In this document: piece by piece, positions 1 through 10,128 of the stretch
How the letters are laid out: each line of letters starts with the position of its first letter
Numbering within the stretch: the first letter of the stretch is position 1
Assembly: GCA_910574455.1 (NCBI GenBank)
Contig: CAJSYZ010000010.1
Span: forward strand, 1,888,770-1,952,769
DNA from: Trichaptum fuscoviolaceum
Lineage: Eukaryota > Basidiomycota > Agaricomycetes > Hymenochaetales > Trichaptaceae
Length of the DNA: 64,000 nucleotides
Direction of reading: 5' to 3'
Notes under the pieces: model-generated
What the model was told of the DNA's origin: nothing
The model's input: only the letters and a program-made list of their open reading frames with translations
The model's database searches: none
Made by a program: the position numbers and the translations under genes

Positions 1-392
1 CAGGATGGTCAGTAATATTCCGATATGCCTTTACACCTCGAAAATCGGAAGCAGAACCCCCGATGTTGACCCTCCTCGGAAGGAACGCGGTCGATCCTAG
101 AGAACTCTCGTCCGACGGGAAGCCGGCTGTCTTGCACTGCCTTATTGAACAATTACCATTGTCTCTCCGCGCTCTCATGCTGCGCGCGACAATTAACAAG
201 TACGAAAAACCCTTTTTCGATCTTGTTATATCAGTGCCAAAGGACAAAGCTAGTGCTAAAGGCTCAACGCTCGCAGTATCGAGTGTGCCTGGGAGACTTG
301 ACATAGATGAATTTAGCGTAGATTATCTTAGTGGCGCAGTCATTCATACGGGCAAGGGCGATCGGTGGATCAAGATAGCCTATCCTGCGTGA
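1..392 (+). CDS. F-box-like family protein, copy A, C-terminal part
   Basis: This is the 3' end of the first member of the F-box-like array; the 5' part lies outside the window. The open frame runs in from position 3 and shows the two C-terminal marks shared by the family: a YAFTPRKSE-like segment at the very start, and the terminal DYLSGAVIHT...RWIKIAYPA block just before the stop. The same tail is found in copies B, E and F, so membership is clear. The F-box that would recruit SKP1 in an SCF ubiquitin ligase is not visible here because it would be in exon 1. The ATG at 63 is an internal methionine of exon 4, not a start. No function beyond family membership can be given. Confidence 0.8.
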   Translation, partial: GWSVIFRYAFTPRKSEAEPPMLTLLGRNAVDPRELSSDGKPAVLHCLIEQLPLSLRALMLRATINKYEKPFFDLVISVPKDKASAKGSTLAVSSVPGRLDIDEFSVDYLSGAVIHTGKGDRWIKIAYPA

Positions 393-886
393 CAGACGAT
401 GGTTTATTGTTGGTTAGTCTTTGGGATGTTCTGCGTTTCAACCAAGTTCTGTGGTTACATCAAGTCCGAATCAAACTGACAACGGACAATCTTCGCGAAG
501 CGGTGGGTATGCAAGCTTTAAAATATGTATACTTGACGATAGCAAGGAAAGATCGAGAAGTCGGTCGTTGAAACTTAATAGCCAATGAATTGCACGTCAG
601 GCTTACATTGATGAAAAAAAATGATAACACGAATAGCGAGGACTCACGATCGCGATCGCAGCACGATGGTCAGGTCAGTGCTGCCTGCTGCGTTAGCATA
701 TTTATTTATAAAAGTATCCTGCACTTCCTGCACTTCTGCAGCCGAGATGCTTTAAACTCAGGTTGATCTACGCCCCAGAGGAAACCACGAACGTGTCATC
801 AGCTATTCTAAAGCCCATCCGCCACTTGCATTTTTCGTGCCTTGAGTAGAGCTTACAATACCCGTCATATCGGAAGTTTCTATGCA
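393..886. other. Intergenic, convergent 3' ends
   Basis: This stretch lies between the stop of copy A and the stop of the minus-strand F-box gene. It probably holds both 3' UTRs. I see no other gene or repeat in it. Confidence 0.5.
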
Positions 887-2317
887 TTATAGTGTCAGTA
901 ACCATACTGGTATGAGATAAAACTGGGATAGCTTGATAAGCTGTCGCATACCTTCTAGGCTCACGGTAAATGTCACATTAGCTTTCTTCGCAGCTTCGAC
1001 GGCTTTATTCCATTCAGACTTAAAAGTACTCTTGTCCTTGCGTACAACGTCGGGACTGATAATATAAACGTGCTGCAGACGGGCCATGATATTTCTCTTC
1101 GCGAAGAGGGAAAACGGATCCTTTGTAGCGGCTTCTACTTTCAATTCGAACAACCGAGCTAGATCATCTTCAACAGATTCGAGTTCGCCCTCATCGTTAG
1201 TCCCGTCGAGGAAAAGATACTGCAAATTACGAGGCATGGCGATGAGAAGCCGGAACATTGAGAATGGAATGCATAAGTGCGTCAGGGCGTCAAAACCTTC
1301 GAAGAACAGGTCATGTCCCATAAGGCTTTCAGGACACTTCACATCGCCTGTGATCACCAAACGCTCGACTGCCGGGGGCGAGAACAAGCGATAGAAGTTA
1401 TCAATGCTGCAGTTGATGTACTCCACGATACGTACTAGAGGGAAGTCGAATTTCGTGACACTCAAGCGACAAAACTGTGCGTCCCAGCCTATGATAGAAA
1501 GGCGGCGGAGACGTGGCATCGCAGGGAGTAGGACTAAATCGGATGCATGCCTTCGCTGGTCACGCCCTATCGACCCAGCGGCATATGCTCGTATTGTCAA
1601 CTCCTGAACGGCTGGCAGTTCTGTGATAGATCCGAGAAACGTCTCACTCCTGTGAAGGCGCACCAAGTTTCCCCCTAAGGATACTTCCAGGTGCGTCAGC
1701 TTGGAGATATCCACCCTACTTGCTTCGATTATATCTCCAACGTAGTCGTGGCTACGCCATTGATGAATATAAGTCAAGTTTGGACAGACATGGCAGATCC
1801 TTCGGTAGTTACGAATCCGTTTGGCGTTTTTGTCTGCTTTGCGCAGACTCTTGAGTATATCCACACCCATTTGGAGGGACTGGACAAGGGGCGGGAGGTG
1901 TTTGTTATTGCAGTCCGTCATAGTCTTTGCAAGCAAATGCAAAGCGGCATGAGATTCGACGACTATGTGTTCGTAAAGGACCTCTGTAGCCATCATGTAC
2001 CAATGCCGGGAGACACGCGCCATTGCACGGAGTGCTGGCTGAAGCATAGATCGCCTATAAAGGTAAGGAGTCGCTGAGTCCGAGAAATGATCGAGGAAGA
2101 CATCGAAGACATGTTCGACAAGCTCGGTTGGTATGCGCTGCCATTCCGAATGAGCGAGTATTCGTGTCTCTCCTTTGTGCTCGAGGTTGGAATCGAGCAG
2201 GTGGAAACGGAGGGTACGGTGAAGGCGGTATTTGAGCATATTACAAGGATGCGGGGTGAGGAACTGTATTTGAGCAGCTATATGAAGGAAAACGGGATAG
2301 GGGCCTCTATTGTCCAA
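887..2317 (-). CDS. F-box protein with LRR-like C-terminal region
   Basis: A single uninterrupted frame of 476 codons. An F-box-like segment begins near residue 60 (IPTELVEHVFDVFLDHF) and continues through ALRAMARVSRHWYMMATEVLYEHIVV, the usual pattern of an N-terminal F-box helix followed by VSRxW and LYEHI. Behind it are irregular leucine-rich strands (LTHLEVSLGGNL, LRRLSIIGWDA, VERLVITGDV, LTHLCIPFSMF) typical of agaricomycete F-box proteins. F-box proteins act as substrate adaptors of SCF ubiquitin ligases; no substrate can be inferred. It is unrelated in detail to the array family around it, lacking the WLAQL and RWIKI blocks. The start is uncertain: Met1, the Met near residue 27 or an upstream exon are possible, since about 60 residues precede the F-box. 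Confidence 0.75.
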   Translation of the reverse strand: MDNRGPYPVFLHIAAQIQFLTPHPCNMLKYRLHRTLRFHLLDSNLEHKGETRILAHSEWQRIPTELVEHVFDVFLDHFSDSATPYLYRRSMLQPALRAMARVSRHWYMMATEVLYEHIVVESHAALHLLAKTMTDCNNKHLPPLVQSLQMGVDILKSLRKADKNAKRIRNYRRICHVCPNLTYIHQWRSHDYVGDIIEASRVDISKLTHLEVSLGGNLVRLHRSETFLGSITELPAVQELTIRAYAAGSIGRDQRRHASDLVLLPAMPRLRRLSIIGWDAQFCRLSVTKFDFPLVRIVEYINCSIDNFYRLFSPPAVERLVITGDVKCPESLMGHDLFFEGFDALTHLCIPFSMFRLLIAMPRNLQYLFLDGTNDEGELESVEDDLARLFELKVEAATKDPFSLFAKRNIMARLQHVYIISPDVVRKDKSTFKSEWNKAVEAAKKANVTFTVSLEGMRQLIKLSQFYLIPVWLLTL

Positions 2318-2710
2318 GTTCTGCGCCTCTTAAAGCCTTCGAAATCATTGTTCAGAATGTTGATGGAGACGGAGTCCTGGTAGAGAAGGTAGTACGTGGC
2401 GTTTTTCTGCATTTCATACAGACCATAAGCGAGAACTGCTGATTGTCATCTAATTACAGAACAAATTAGCGTGCCAATGCCGAGGTCATTCTTTTGTAAG
2501 GTCTCTTGTTCCATATTTGTTGTGGACAGCGAAGAAGTAATTGCGAAAGATGATGATGGCCCACGGGTATTTACTACATGGACCCTGAGCCTGAGGACTC
2601 GGACTCGGCTTCTACCGAGTCGTCACGGTGGGAGAGCTTGGGTACTACTTATGTATAGTAGGAGAAACCCTGAGCCATTGTGTTTGGAATCCACCATCAT
2701 CTTCTTAGAT
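2318..2710. other. Intergenic between divergent genes
   Basis: This is probably a shared promoter region for the minus-strand F-box gene and copy B. An ORF crosses it in the copy B exon 1 frame, but only the part from 2711 matches the family. I see no clear motif. Confidence 0.4.
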
Positions 2711-4457
2711 ATGTTACTGCACGAGCTTCCTGTGGATATATTGATTGTTTTCCTATGCCGCTATGACCTGAAGGATGTTCTCAGACTTGAGCAGGTCTAT
2801 CTTTCTTTGCTCAGCTCAAACCTTTGCCATGCTCTTGCTAACTCACTCGTAGACCTGTCGTACGATCAAGGACATCGTGTCGACTCGGCAGGTTTGGCTG
2901 GCCCAGCTTCGCCACCTCGACCAGGCGCATGCACCCAACCTGCCCATCCATGTTGATGTCGTCACACTCGAGCTCAGTGAACTTCGAGATATCGTCATCA
3001 CGGCCGTGCGAGCGTATGAGAACTGTCTCAATGGAAACTTTGGTAGAAATGCCCAGGGGGATTACAATGAAATATCCATCAGACTGAACCCACCCATCTT
3101 TGGCAGCAGCATCAGTAACGTCAAATTAGTGCCAGGAAGAAATTACCTCTTTGCTCAATGGTCCTCTGAATGTATCCAGTTGGTGGTCACGAGAATGCAG
3201 AAGGCCGTTTGGACATACCCTGAAAGCAATTTACCTCAAGGTCTCAACGCCTTAGACGATGCCTTAGACTTGCTTTCCAAGGACAAAATCGATGTACAAA
3301 GCTATGGTGTCGACTTTCGGAGTGACGGCTCCGCCTCTGTTATAGCTTGCTTTGAAACGAAACGGGATATAGCTTTAAATAAGCGAAGTGGAGGCTTGTA
3401 AGCAATTTTCCTCTCCAATTGAAAGACTTTAGTTATTAAGGTAGGGCTGATACTTGAAATATGTGTAGAACGGCCGAGGTGTTCCACATTGACTTCGAAA
3501 ACTTAGAGAAACACAAGCTGTATTCGAAAGTAATCGAAAGCGACAGAAGTCTATGCACTGTCAGTTCTGTAGTGCAAGGAGACTTTATAGGGCTTCTGTG
3601 CATTGACACCGATGACTTCAGTGGGGAGCCATTTTCGCTCGTGTTGGCCAACTTTACCACCGAAGATTTAGTTTCAATTGATTTGAATGTGCATGCCAGT
3701 GTGAGTAAACATGTTCATCGACGCTATTTCTTTTGACCAAACTCGCAGCGAAATTTAGTCACGTCCTTCAATTACAATAATACGGGAACATCTGTTCTTG
3801 ACGATGGATAAGAGTGGACCAATACTAAGAGTGTTGGATGTCCGACATCTTCTCTCAACGCTGCCGGAAGAACATCGATCATCATCTGCAATTGCGACAA
3901 TCAAGCCTGATAAACTAGGTTTTACAGATCTCGACTTTAAAATTTCCGGGCTTGGGCTATCGGTCAGGGAAATTACGCTCCCCTCGCTATGTTCTTTCCA
4001 TTGGAAGGAAGAGCGGAAGAGGTTTGACATGCTCAGCTTCCTGCTGTGTGTGTCTCGTGCGGAGTCTCTCCAGAGCCATGGCCCTTGGGTGCAATGGCCA
4101 ATGTTGTACCAATACGCCTTTACGCCTCGTAAATCCGAAACAGAACCTTTGAAGTTGGCCCTTGTCAGGAGGAGACTATTTGACCCTAAGCCCACCATTC
4201 TTCAAACAGGGGCGCAACCTTCTTTATCCTGCCTCGTCGAGCAGTTACCATTATCTGCACGCTCTCTCATGCGCCTCATCTTATACAGGAAGAACGGGAA
4301 TCAAAGTCACGAGCTCGCCATGTTGTCGCCGTCACTCACTCTATCAAGAGTGCATGGGAGACTTGGTGTACACCAATTCGACGTAGACCATCTCAGCGGT
4401 GCAATGATCCATACACGAGAGGGCAATCGATGGATCAAGATAGTTTATCCTGCGTAA
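2711..4457 (+). CDS. F-box-like family protein, copy B
   Basis: My model is 2711-2794, 2853-3397, 3469-3700 and 3759-4457, giving 519 residues with every junction in phase (introns 58, 71 and 58 nt). Exon 1 encodes the first half of the F-box (MLLHELPVDILIVF...VLRLEQ). Exon 2 continues with TCRTIKDIVSTRQVWLAQL and the family block LDQAHAPNLPIHVD. Exon 3 carries the AEVFHI segment, and exon 4 the LRVLDVRHL, LCSFHWKEE, YAFTPRKSE and terminal RWIKIVYPA blocks. The predicted role is an SCF ubiquitin-ligase adaptor with a family-specific substrate region; this rests on the F-box alone. Several in-frame stops force the introns, and the splice positions agree with those in copies E and F. Intact by this model. 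Confidence 0.8.
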
Positions 4458-4732
4458 TGGAGGAAGATGATTCATTCCAGACTCTTCTGGAGGATCTAGT
4501 TTTCCATATGTTTTATCCAGTTTATATGACCTTCGCTTTCTTGATTAAATCTCTCATTCAGTTTTGTACTGATTAACTGTGAAGTATGTGCTACATATAT
4601 CTTCTGTAATCTGAAATTCTTACAAATTCCGCAGTTATTGAGAAATGCACAAGGGCGCACTCCACATTTCTTTTGTATATATATATATACATATATGAAC
4701 ATAGATACATGTAATTATCCACATACACAATG

Positions 4733-6548
4733 CTAAGCTAGGTACTTTATTGTAATCAATCGGTGACCTCGGACTCTCGACAGAAGCGCACCACTCAGAT
4801 AGTCCAGATTACAATGTGTGTACCTCGTACTGGTCTCTGAAAGATAGTCTATATCGTCTTGGGTGTCCGGACGAGTCCAGCGCTCCACGTCAACTGCAGA
4901 GAACTGGAGTGTCGAGTCCGCCTTCCGTCCGGCGTCCGCAGTCAAGGTCGAGACGAAACGACCCTTTGCTACCGGTGATCCCCTCCCATTCATGCATTCC
5001 CTGAATGATAGAAGACTGGCGCCCGAAAGCGCTAGGTTTGCACCTCCGCAGTTCGTCCACTTCGATTGGCCCAGGGCGCTCGGTCTGGTCGGGCTCGTAC
5101 TGGATATGAACTTCATCACAGGGTCTCCCTGTGTGGATGGGCGAGGCGCGAAGGCATAGCGATTGGTTATGAAGAAGGGTAGATCATTCACTGTGGCGGC
5201 AACGGTGAGCATTATTGTAATTTGATCAAACCTTTCCTTGAGTGCTCTCCAATGGTAGGTGCACAGCGAGGGTAGGGACATGGAGCTGACGACGAAGCCG
5301 TCGGGCGGCTTGACTTCGTAATCTGTGAAACCGAGCGCCTCGATGTCGACAATCAGCGGGCGGTCACGGTTATCATCTTCGTCTTGTCCTTCCTGCCACT
5401 CCCCTCGTCTCGCGAAGAGCTCCCGGAGATTCACAGTTCTTATCAGACTGGACGAGGCGCTTGACGTAGATGCGCACAAGTAGAACAGATGACTCCGAAG
5501 GATCTTGACGTCTGGCTTGAATCGAACCTTATTGGAGGTTAGTATGGCACGGCCGGAGAGGAAGTAGAGGGAAAGACGTACCCAAAAATGTGTTTCTGCG
5601 CAGTAGATTATTTGGTTCTTAGCATATTCGATCAGCACCAAGAACACGGAGCCCGGGGCAAAGCTGTCGCATCTAAGGGCAACGTAACCTCCTTGTATCG
5701 AGGTCGATATAACGCATAAACGTCTATCGGACACGGACACAGAAGCGAAGTCTAACGTGTAAATTCGGTCTACTTTCGTACACTGCTTGAGGTTCACGGC
5801 GTGAATGCGAAATACCTCCACTACCTCGTGACAGCGCGTCAGAACCGGTGGCAACTGGTAAGTGCATAAGAAAGCCACGTACGCTTTGAGATGGGCACTT
5901 CGCCTGGCCTGTTTAGCAGGACCAATAGCGTAGCGAAGCCGTCCTCTCTGACGTCAAGGTTGTAACTCGAGACGAGCAAGTCGTCCTGACGGTCATCTGG
6001 TGTAATATCTTTTGGGTAGGTCCAGATGGCTCCGTGCATCGCAATATCGACGATCTGGATATACCCATGGGACCATTGGACGATCAAGTGCATCCCACCA
6101 GGAAGAAGCCTTACATTGTCCCTGTTTGAGTGAGGGAAGAGGTCTGGATTACCCTTCGCTATCAAGCCTCTGTTGCCAGGGATGTCAAAGAGCTCAACGT
6201 AGACCTCATTATTGAGGCTGCATAAGCGCTCGTTCTTGATTTTAAGGTAACCTTGGATAGCCTTTACGACCAATTTGCGTATTTCATCGCATGTCAGGGC
6301 ATCGAGGTCGGCATGAAGGGGCAGATTTGGAGCTTGTGCCTGGTCGAGGCCGTGAAGGAGATCGAGCCAGAGGTACCGCGACTTCACAACGCTATGGGAG
6401 GCCCGGCATGTCTGTGTAGAGGACGTGTGAGTTATTTTCCTTCGCGTCATAAACGAGTGGTCCAAACTCTTTCAAAACACAAAATGTCTTGAACTCTGCA
6501 GAGATGCAGAATATCGAAAAGAAGCTCCAAGGGAAGATGCAGCAACAT
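4733..6548 (-). CDS. F-box-like family protein, copy C (diverged, inverted)
   Basis: On the minus strand I read 6548-6468, 6411-5883, 5820-5582 and 5527-4733, 547 residues in phase. Exon 1 gives a good F-box start (MLLHLPLELLFDIL...CFER). Exon 2 contains WLDLLHGLDQAQAPNLPLHAD, exon 3 EVFRIHAV and exon 4 LPSLCTYHW, NRYAFAPRPS and a degenerate tail DYLSGALLSRVRGHRLITIKYLA. It is the most divergent member, is inverted relative to the others, and has an enlarged C-terminal third. Its third intron (5528-5581) is 54 nt and stop-free, so a retained form would add 18 residues. The first intron uses a weak GTTTGG donor, and the second intron appears to lie in a different phase (1) from the other copies (2). 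The 275 nt separating it from copy B are AT-rich, with a TA run. Confidence 0.7.
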
Positions 6549-6820
6549 ATGTCACAGGAAAGTAGGTGATACTGACAAGACAGCCTCGACTGAGTTTTAA
6601 GGGCTACTGCGGTATTCGGTCCAGTACTTATTCGGGACCAGTGTCCAGAAGAGCATGACGATGCATGACGATGATGACGGTCTTAGGTTACTTGCATTGA
6701 ATGATTATATCTCGTACAATTTGTACATTCAGCCTATCAGTCTAAATTTGAATGCGAGAGGATGAGTTCCAGGAATACACAGATGACGCTTTGCATTGCG
6801 TACTCGATAGTTCTGTGGCG

Positions 6821-7613
6821 CTAGAGCTCTTTCTTGGCGCCATTCTGCCTCTCCTCCCCGATATTCGGCCAAAAGCCAACTTCGAGTTCAAGCACGCGAT
6901 CCCAGACCATCTGGGCTCGCGTCCACTGTTCAGAGCCAGGTTGGATTCCCAAGTTGTCGACGATGCCTCTGAGGTCGTCAACGAACTTCTTGAACTCGTC
7001 GTTTGTCCAGTTTTCTTCCAAATCTTTCAACGCCTGACCGGCTTTGAAAGTGGATGACTCGAAGGAGGGGTTACGAGGGAGCCCGGCTACGTATGACCAG
7101 GCATCCAGGTAAACCTGGAAGCATGGGATCAGATGTGCACACTGCTCCACAAAACCAATTACATACCTTCTCCATTGCCCACAAAAATACCAGTCCCTCC
7201 TCCAGTGAACCTTGACTTGCTACCCTAGCCATTTCTGCCGTATACGCCCTGGTCTCCGGACGTTCTTTCCAGCAGTCCAAGTCCAGTCCATACTTCTTCG
7301 ATGTATCCAAAAAGAAGTTCGCTTCTCGGACGACATTCTGCAGAGAGTAAGTGAGAACTGCAAGGAGATGTTTGTTTCGCTCTTCCTCTGGGCCTGCTAT
7401 CGTGTGGTGTGATGAGAATGGGATCTTGGAGATCAGACTTCCGATGACGCGTGGATAAGCATGAGCCGCGTATATTCGATCTTGCGAGAGCCATAGGGAG
7501 AGGAGCTCTGCGTTCAATGTCCTTTCTCCGGCAGCTTGCAAGAAAGGGTGCTTGACTGCAGCATCGTAGCTTTGCTTTGCTGTTGATGCCAGAAGAGATT
7601 GTGAGAGCGACAT
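6821..7613 (-). CDS. TenA/THI-4 family (thiaminase-2-like, haem-oxygenase-like fold) protein
   Basis: Two exons, 7613-7167 and 7114-6821, give 246 residues, about the usual TenA length. The N-terminal part (AAVKHPFLQAAGERTLNAELLSLWLSQDRIYAAHAYPRVIGSL) follows the TenA pattern in which helix 1 is followed by a WLxQDxxYxxxYxR-like segment. The middle has EANFFLDTSKKYGLDL and ETRAYTAEM, and the end WTNDEFKKFVDDLRGIVD matches the closing helices. TenA enzymes salvage thiamin by hydrolysing degraded pyrimidine intermediates; some fungal relatives have no proven activity, so the reaction is inferred. I chose the Met at 7613 over 7658 because it sits just before the family homology. The 52-nt intron (GTATGT...CCAG) restores the family sequence EKVYLDAWSYV. 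Confidence 0.75.
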
Positions 7614-8430
7614 GATGGCGTCCTTGGAGAACAAGTGATTACTTAAAGTTAGCGCCACGGGCGTTAAAGTCTAGAAATACTTACCTATAAATCATAGCCA
7701 TATCTCTCTGATTTGACAATCATCTCACAAAGTCAAATCGACAAAAGGACGAACAAAGGTCTTCGTTGGGATGAAAGTACAATGTACATACTTAGTATGT
7801 ACATTCACGAATGCTGTTATGCAAGACGTATTCTTCATACGGCTGCCGGAACAATACTGATCGGCAATCAATCCGGCTTCCAAATCAAGTAACTACTACA
7901 AGTACTATACTTACTAAATTTGGCCCCGATACGCTTTTCAAGATATATGGCACTTGATCTTTCCCCCTCCATTCTGCAACTCCTACCCTTTCATCCATTT
8001 AAAATATATCCTCTTCTCTTCTAGAATAATAGTGCTACGGTGAGCATGAAACCCGGGTCAACTGAACTTTGAGGTTTCGGGATTGTTTACGTACAACTTT
8101 AAAGCGTCACACGGCGTGAATGTGACGAAGTCGTTCGATGTGGAATAAAAAAGTTCGAATGGGCCGATTTTATGCAAGTATAAAATCCCCTTTTTCTCAC
8201 TTTTCCCTCTCACCGACACTTTCCTCCTTGTTCCTCCTCGACGGTGAGTATAGCTTTCATTTCTTATACCCCTTTATGATGCACAACTTCTGCAAACCTG
8301 CGACGTGCTTCTTGCACTATGGGTTGAATTCCTTCGGGAACCATTCAAGTCACTGAATCCTCTCGTGTTCTCTTGCGAGCAAATTCAGAAACACAACTAA
8401 CTCGAATTTTTTTTCTTACAGCCCCTCAAA
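7614..8430 (+). promoter_or_regulatory. ERG6 promoter region and 5' UTR
   Basis: This is the divergent spacer between the TenA-like gene and ERG6. It holds pyrimidine-rich tracts near 7965-8030 and 8185-8240, a TATAAAA box at 8179-8185, and a likely 5' UTR intron at 8244-8421 (GTGAGT donor, T-rich tract, TTACAG acceptor) that ends nine bases before the ERG6 start codon. A leader intron is common in highly expressed basidiomycete genes. Confidence 0.5.
8179..8185 (+). promoter_or_regulatory. TATA box of ERG6
   Basis: The sequence TATAAAA lies about 60 nt upstream of the proposed leader intron donor and is followed by a CT-rich stretch where transcription would start. The spacing suits a core promoter; this is inference from sequence only. 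Confidence 0.5.
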
Positions 8431-9589
8431 ATGTCATCTGAATCCACCCTCGCAGATGGCCGCGTGAAGGATCGTGTAGCGAACTACACTGGCTTCTGGC
8501 AGAAGGACATGTCGAAGGAGGGCACGGTCGACACCGAGAACCGTCTCGATAGCTACACGGATGTCGTTAATGGTATGTCAACTAAAATATTCTCAGCTCA
8601 AGTCAGAACGTTGACATCTGAGATAGGCTACTATGATGGTGCGACTGAGCTATACGAGTATGGCTGGGCGCAATCCTTCCACTTTTCTCGGTTCAACAAG
8701 GGCGAGGGCTTCGCTGCCTCACTTGCCCGCCATGAACACTACCTCGCTGCCCAAATGAACCTCAGGCCAGGCATGCGGGTGCTCGACGTCGGCTGCGGTG
8801 TCGGCGGTCCCGCTCGGGAAATCGCTGCCTTCGCGGACGTCAACATCGTCGGCCTCAACAACAACGACTTCCAGATTCAGCGTGCGCGCAAGTACACGCA
8901 ACGTGCGGGCCTCCAGAACCAGGTGTCCTTCGCGAAAGGCGACTTCATGAAACTCGTCGACCAGTTCGGGGAGAACAGCTTCGACGCCGTCTATGCGATC
9001 GAGGCGACGGTCCATGCGCCGACGTGGGAGGGCGTCTACGAGCAGATCCGCCGGGTGCTGAAGCCGGGTGGAATCTTCGGTGTGTACGAGTGGTGTATGA
9101 CGGACAGCTGGAACCCTGCTATCCCGGAGCACAAGGAGCTTGCGCACCAGATCGAGTTGGGTAACGGTATCCCGGAGATGCGTCCCTTGGCGAAGGCCCG
9201 GGAGGCGCTGATCAATGTTGGCTTCAAGATCGAGCACGAGGAGGACCTTGCAGAGCGCAACGACCCGCTACCGTGGTACTACCCTCTCGAGGGTGACATC
9301 CGCAAAGCACAGACATTTTGGGACTACTTCACTGTCTGGCGTATGAGCTGGAGCGGCAAGCTAGTGACGCACAACGCATTGAAGCTGATTGAGCTCGTCG
9401 GTCTCGTGCCGAAGGGAACCTGGGAGGTCGGTGAGACGTTGAAGGTTGCTGGCGACGCATTGGTGAAGGGCGGTCAGACTAAGGTGAGCATTTTTTTCAT
9501 TCACTTCTTTTCAAATATCTAATGTCTTCATCGTATAGCTATTTACACCTATGTATCTCGTCATTAGCAGGAAACCGGCCGAAAACTAG
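8431..9589 (+). CDS. ERG6: Sterol 24-C-methyltransferase
   Basis: Exons 8431-8572, 8627-9483 and 9539-9589 encode 349 residues, the usual length for ERG6. The enzyme transfers a methyl group from S-adenosylmethionine to C-24 of the sterol side chain in the ergosterol pathway, at the ER or lipid droplets. Visible marks are the sterol-binding block YEYGWAQSFHFSRF (about residues 57-70), SAM motif I LDVGCGVGGPAREI (about 100-113), the IEATVHAP segment and a C-terminal sterol-methyltransferase domain ending in PMYLVISRKPAEN. The first intron is 54 nt and stop-free, so a retained form would stay in frame but split the conserved VVNGYYDGATELYEYG block. A single housekeeping gene, it lies inside the F-box array; codon usage is noticeably more GC-rich than in the F-box copies. 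Confidence 0.95.
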
Positions 9590-10128
9590 TTTTATTCCCT
9601 TGGACATCTCCCGTATACCATAGATCTACGTCTGTCATTATTGTTCATCTTATACCTAATGCATCATCTTATGGATTTAGTTTTTCGATTTGATTCAGCA
9701 CGTTGCGACGCTTCGAACACAGACGAACTCGACTTCGAACTTGGCAATTATCGTCCAACTTTCTCTTTCCTACTTAGCTTTATAATATTACTGTCGACAA
9801 CATCTGTCATGAACAATTCTCTTGGTCTACTTCCCCCCAATTGATGCTTGCGAAACGATACCGGGGGGACGCTTAAATGAACTTACTGCTTCTCCGAGGA
9901 CTGATATCAATAAGCGTTCACTTTTTTTTTTTTTTTTTTTTTCTTCCTTCACTCAATTTATCTTATACGTATCAGCGACTGCGTCCAGATAGTTTAGGGC
10001 TGGCCGAATAACAGGTAGCTACTTCAAGTTAGGGCAGGTCTTCTCATCTCCAAAAACCCGATTCTGCCGCCGCCCGAGTCCCTCAGCATCAACTTCGACC
10101 ACCACCACAAGCCCTTCAGTGACACAAA
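9590..10128. other. Intergenic: ERG6 3' UTR and copy D upstream region
   Basis: AT-rich sequence with a 21-base T run at 9922-9942, followed by a CT-rich stretch leading to copy D. No further gene is visible. Confidence 0.5.
9922..9942 (+). repeat. Poly(T) tract, 21 T
   Basis: An uninterrupted run of T between ERG6 and copy D. It could be a nucleosome-excluding promoter tract or the complement of a poly(A) tail relic; the length may be affected by sequencing slippage. Confidence 0.8.

Noticed and set aside
8719..9237. 172-codon minus-strand ORF inside ERG6
   Set aside because: Antisense shadow of a strongly biased, GC-rich coding exon.
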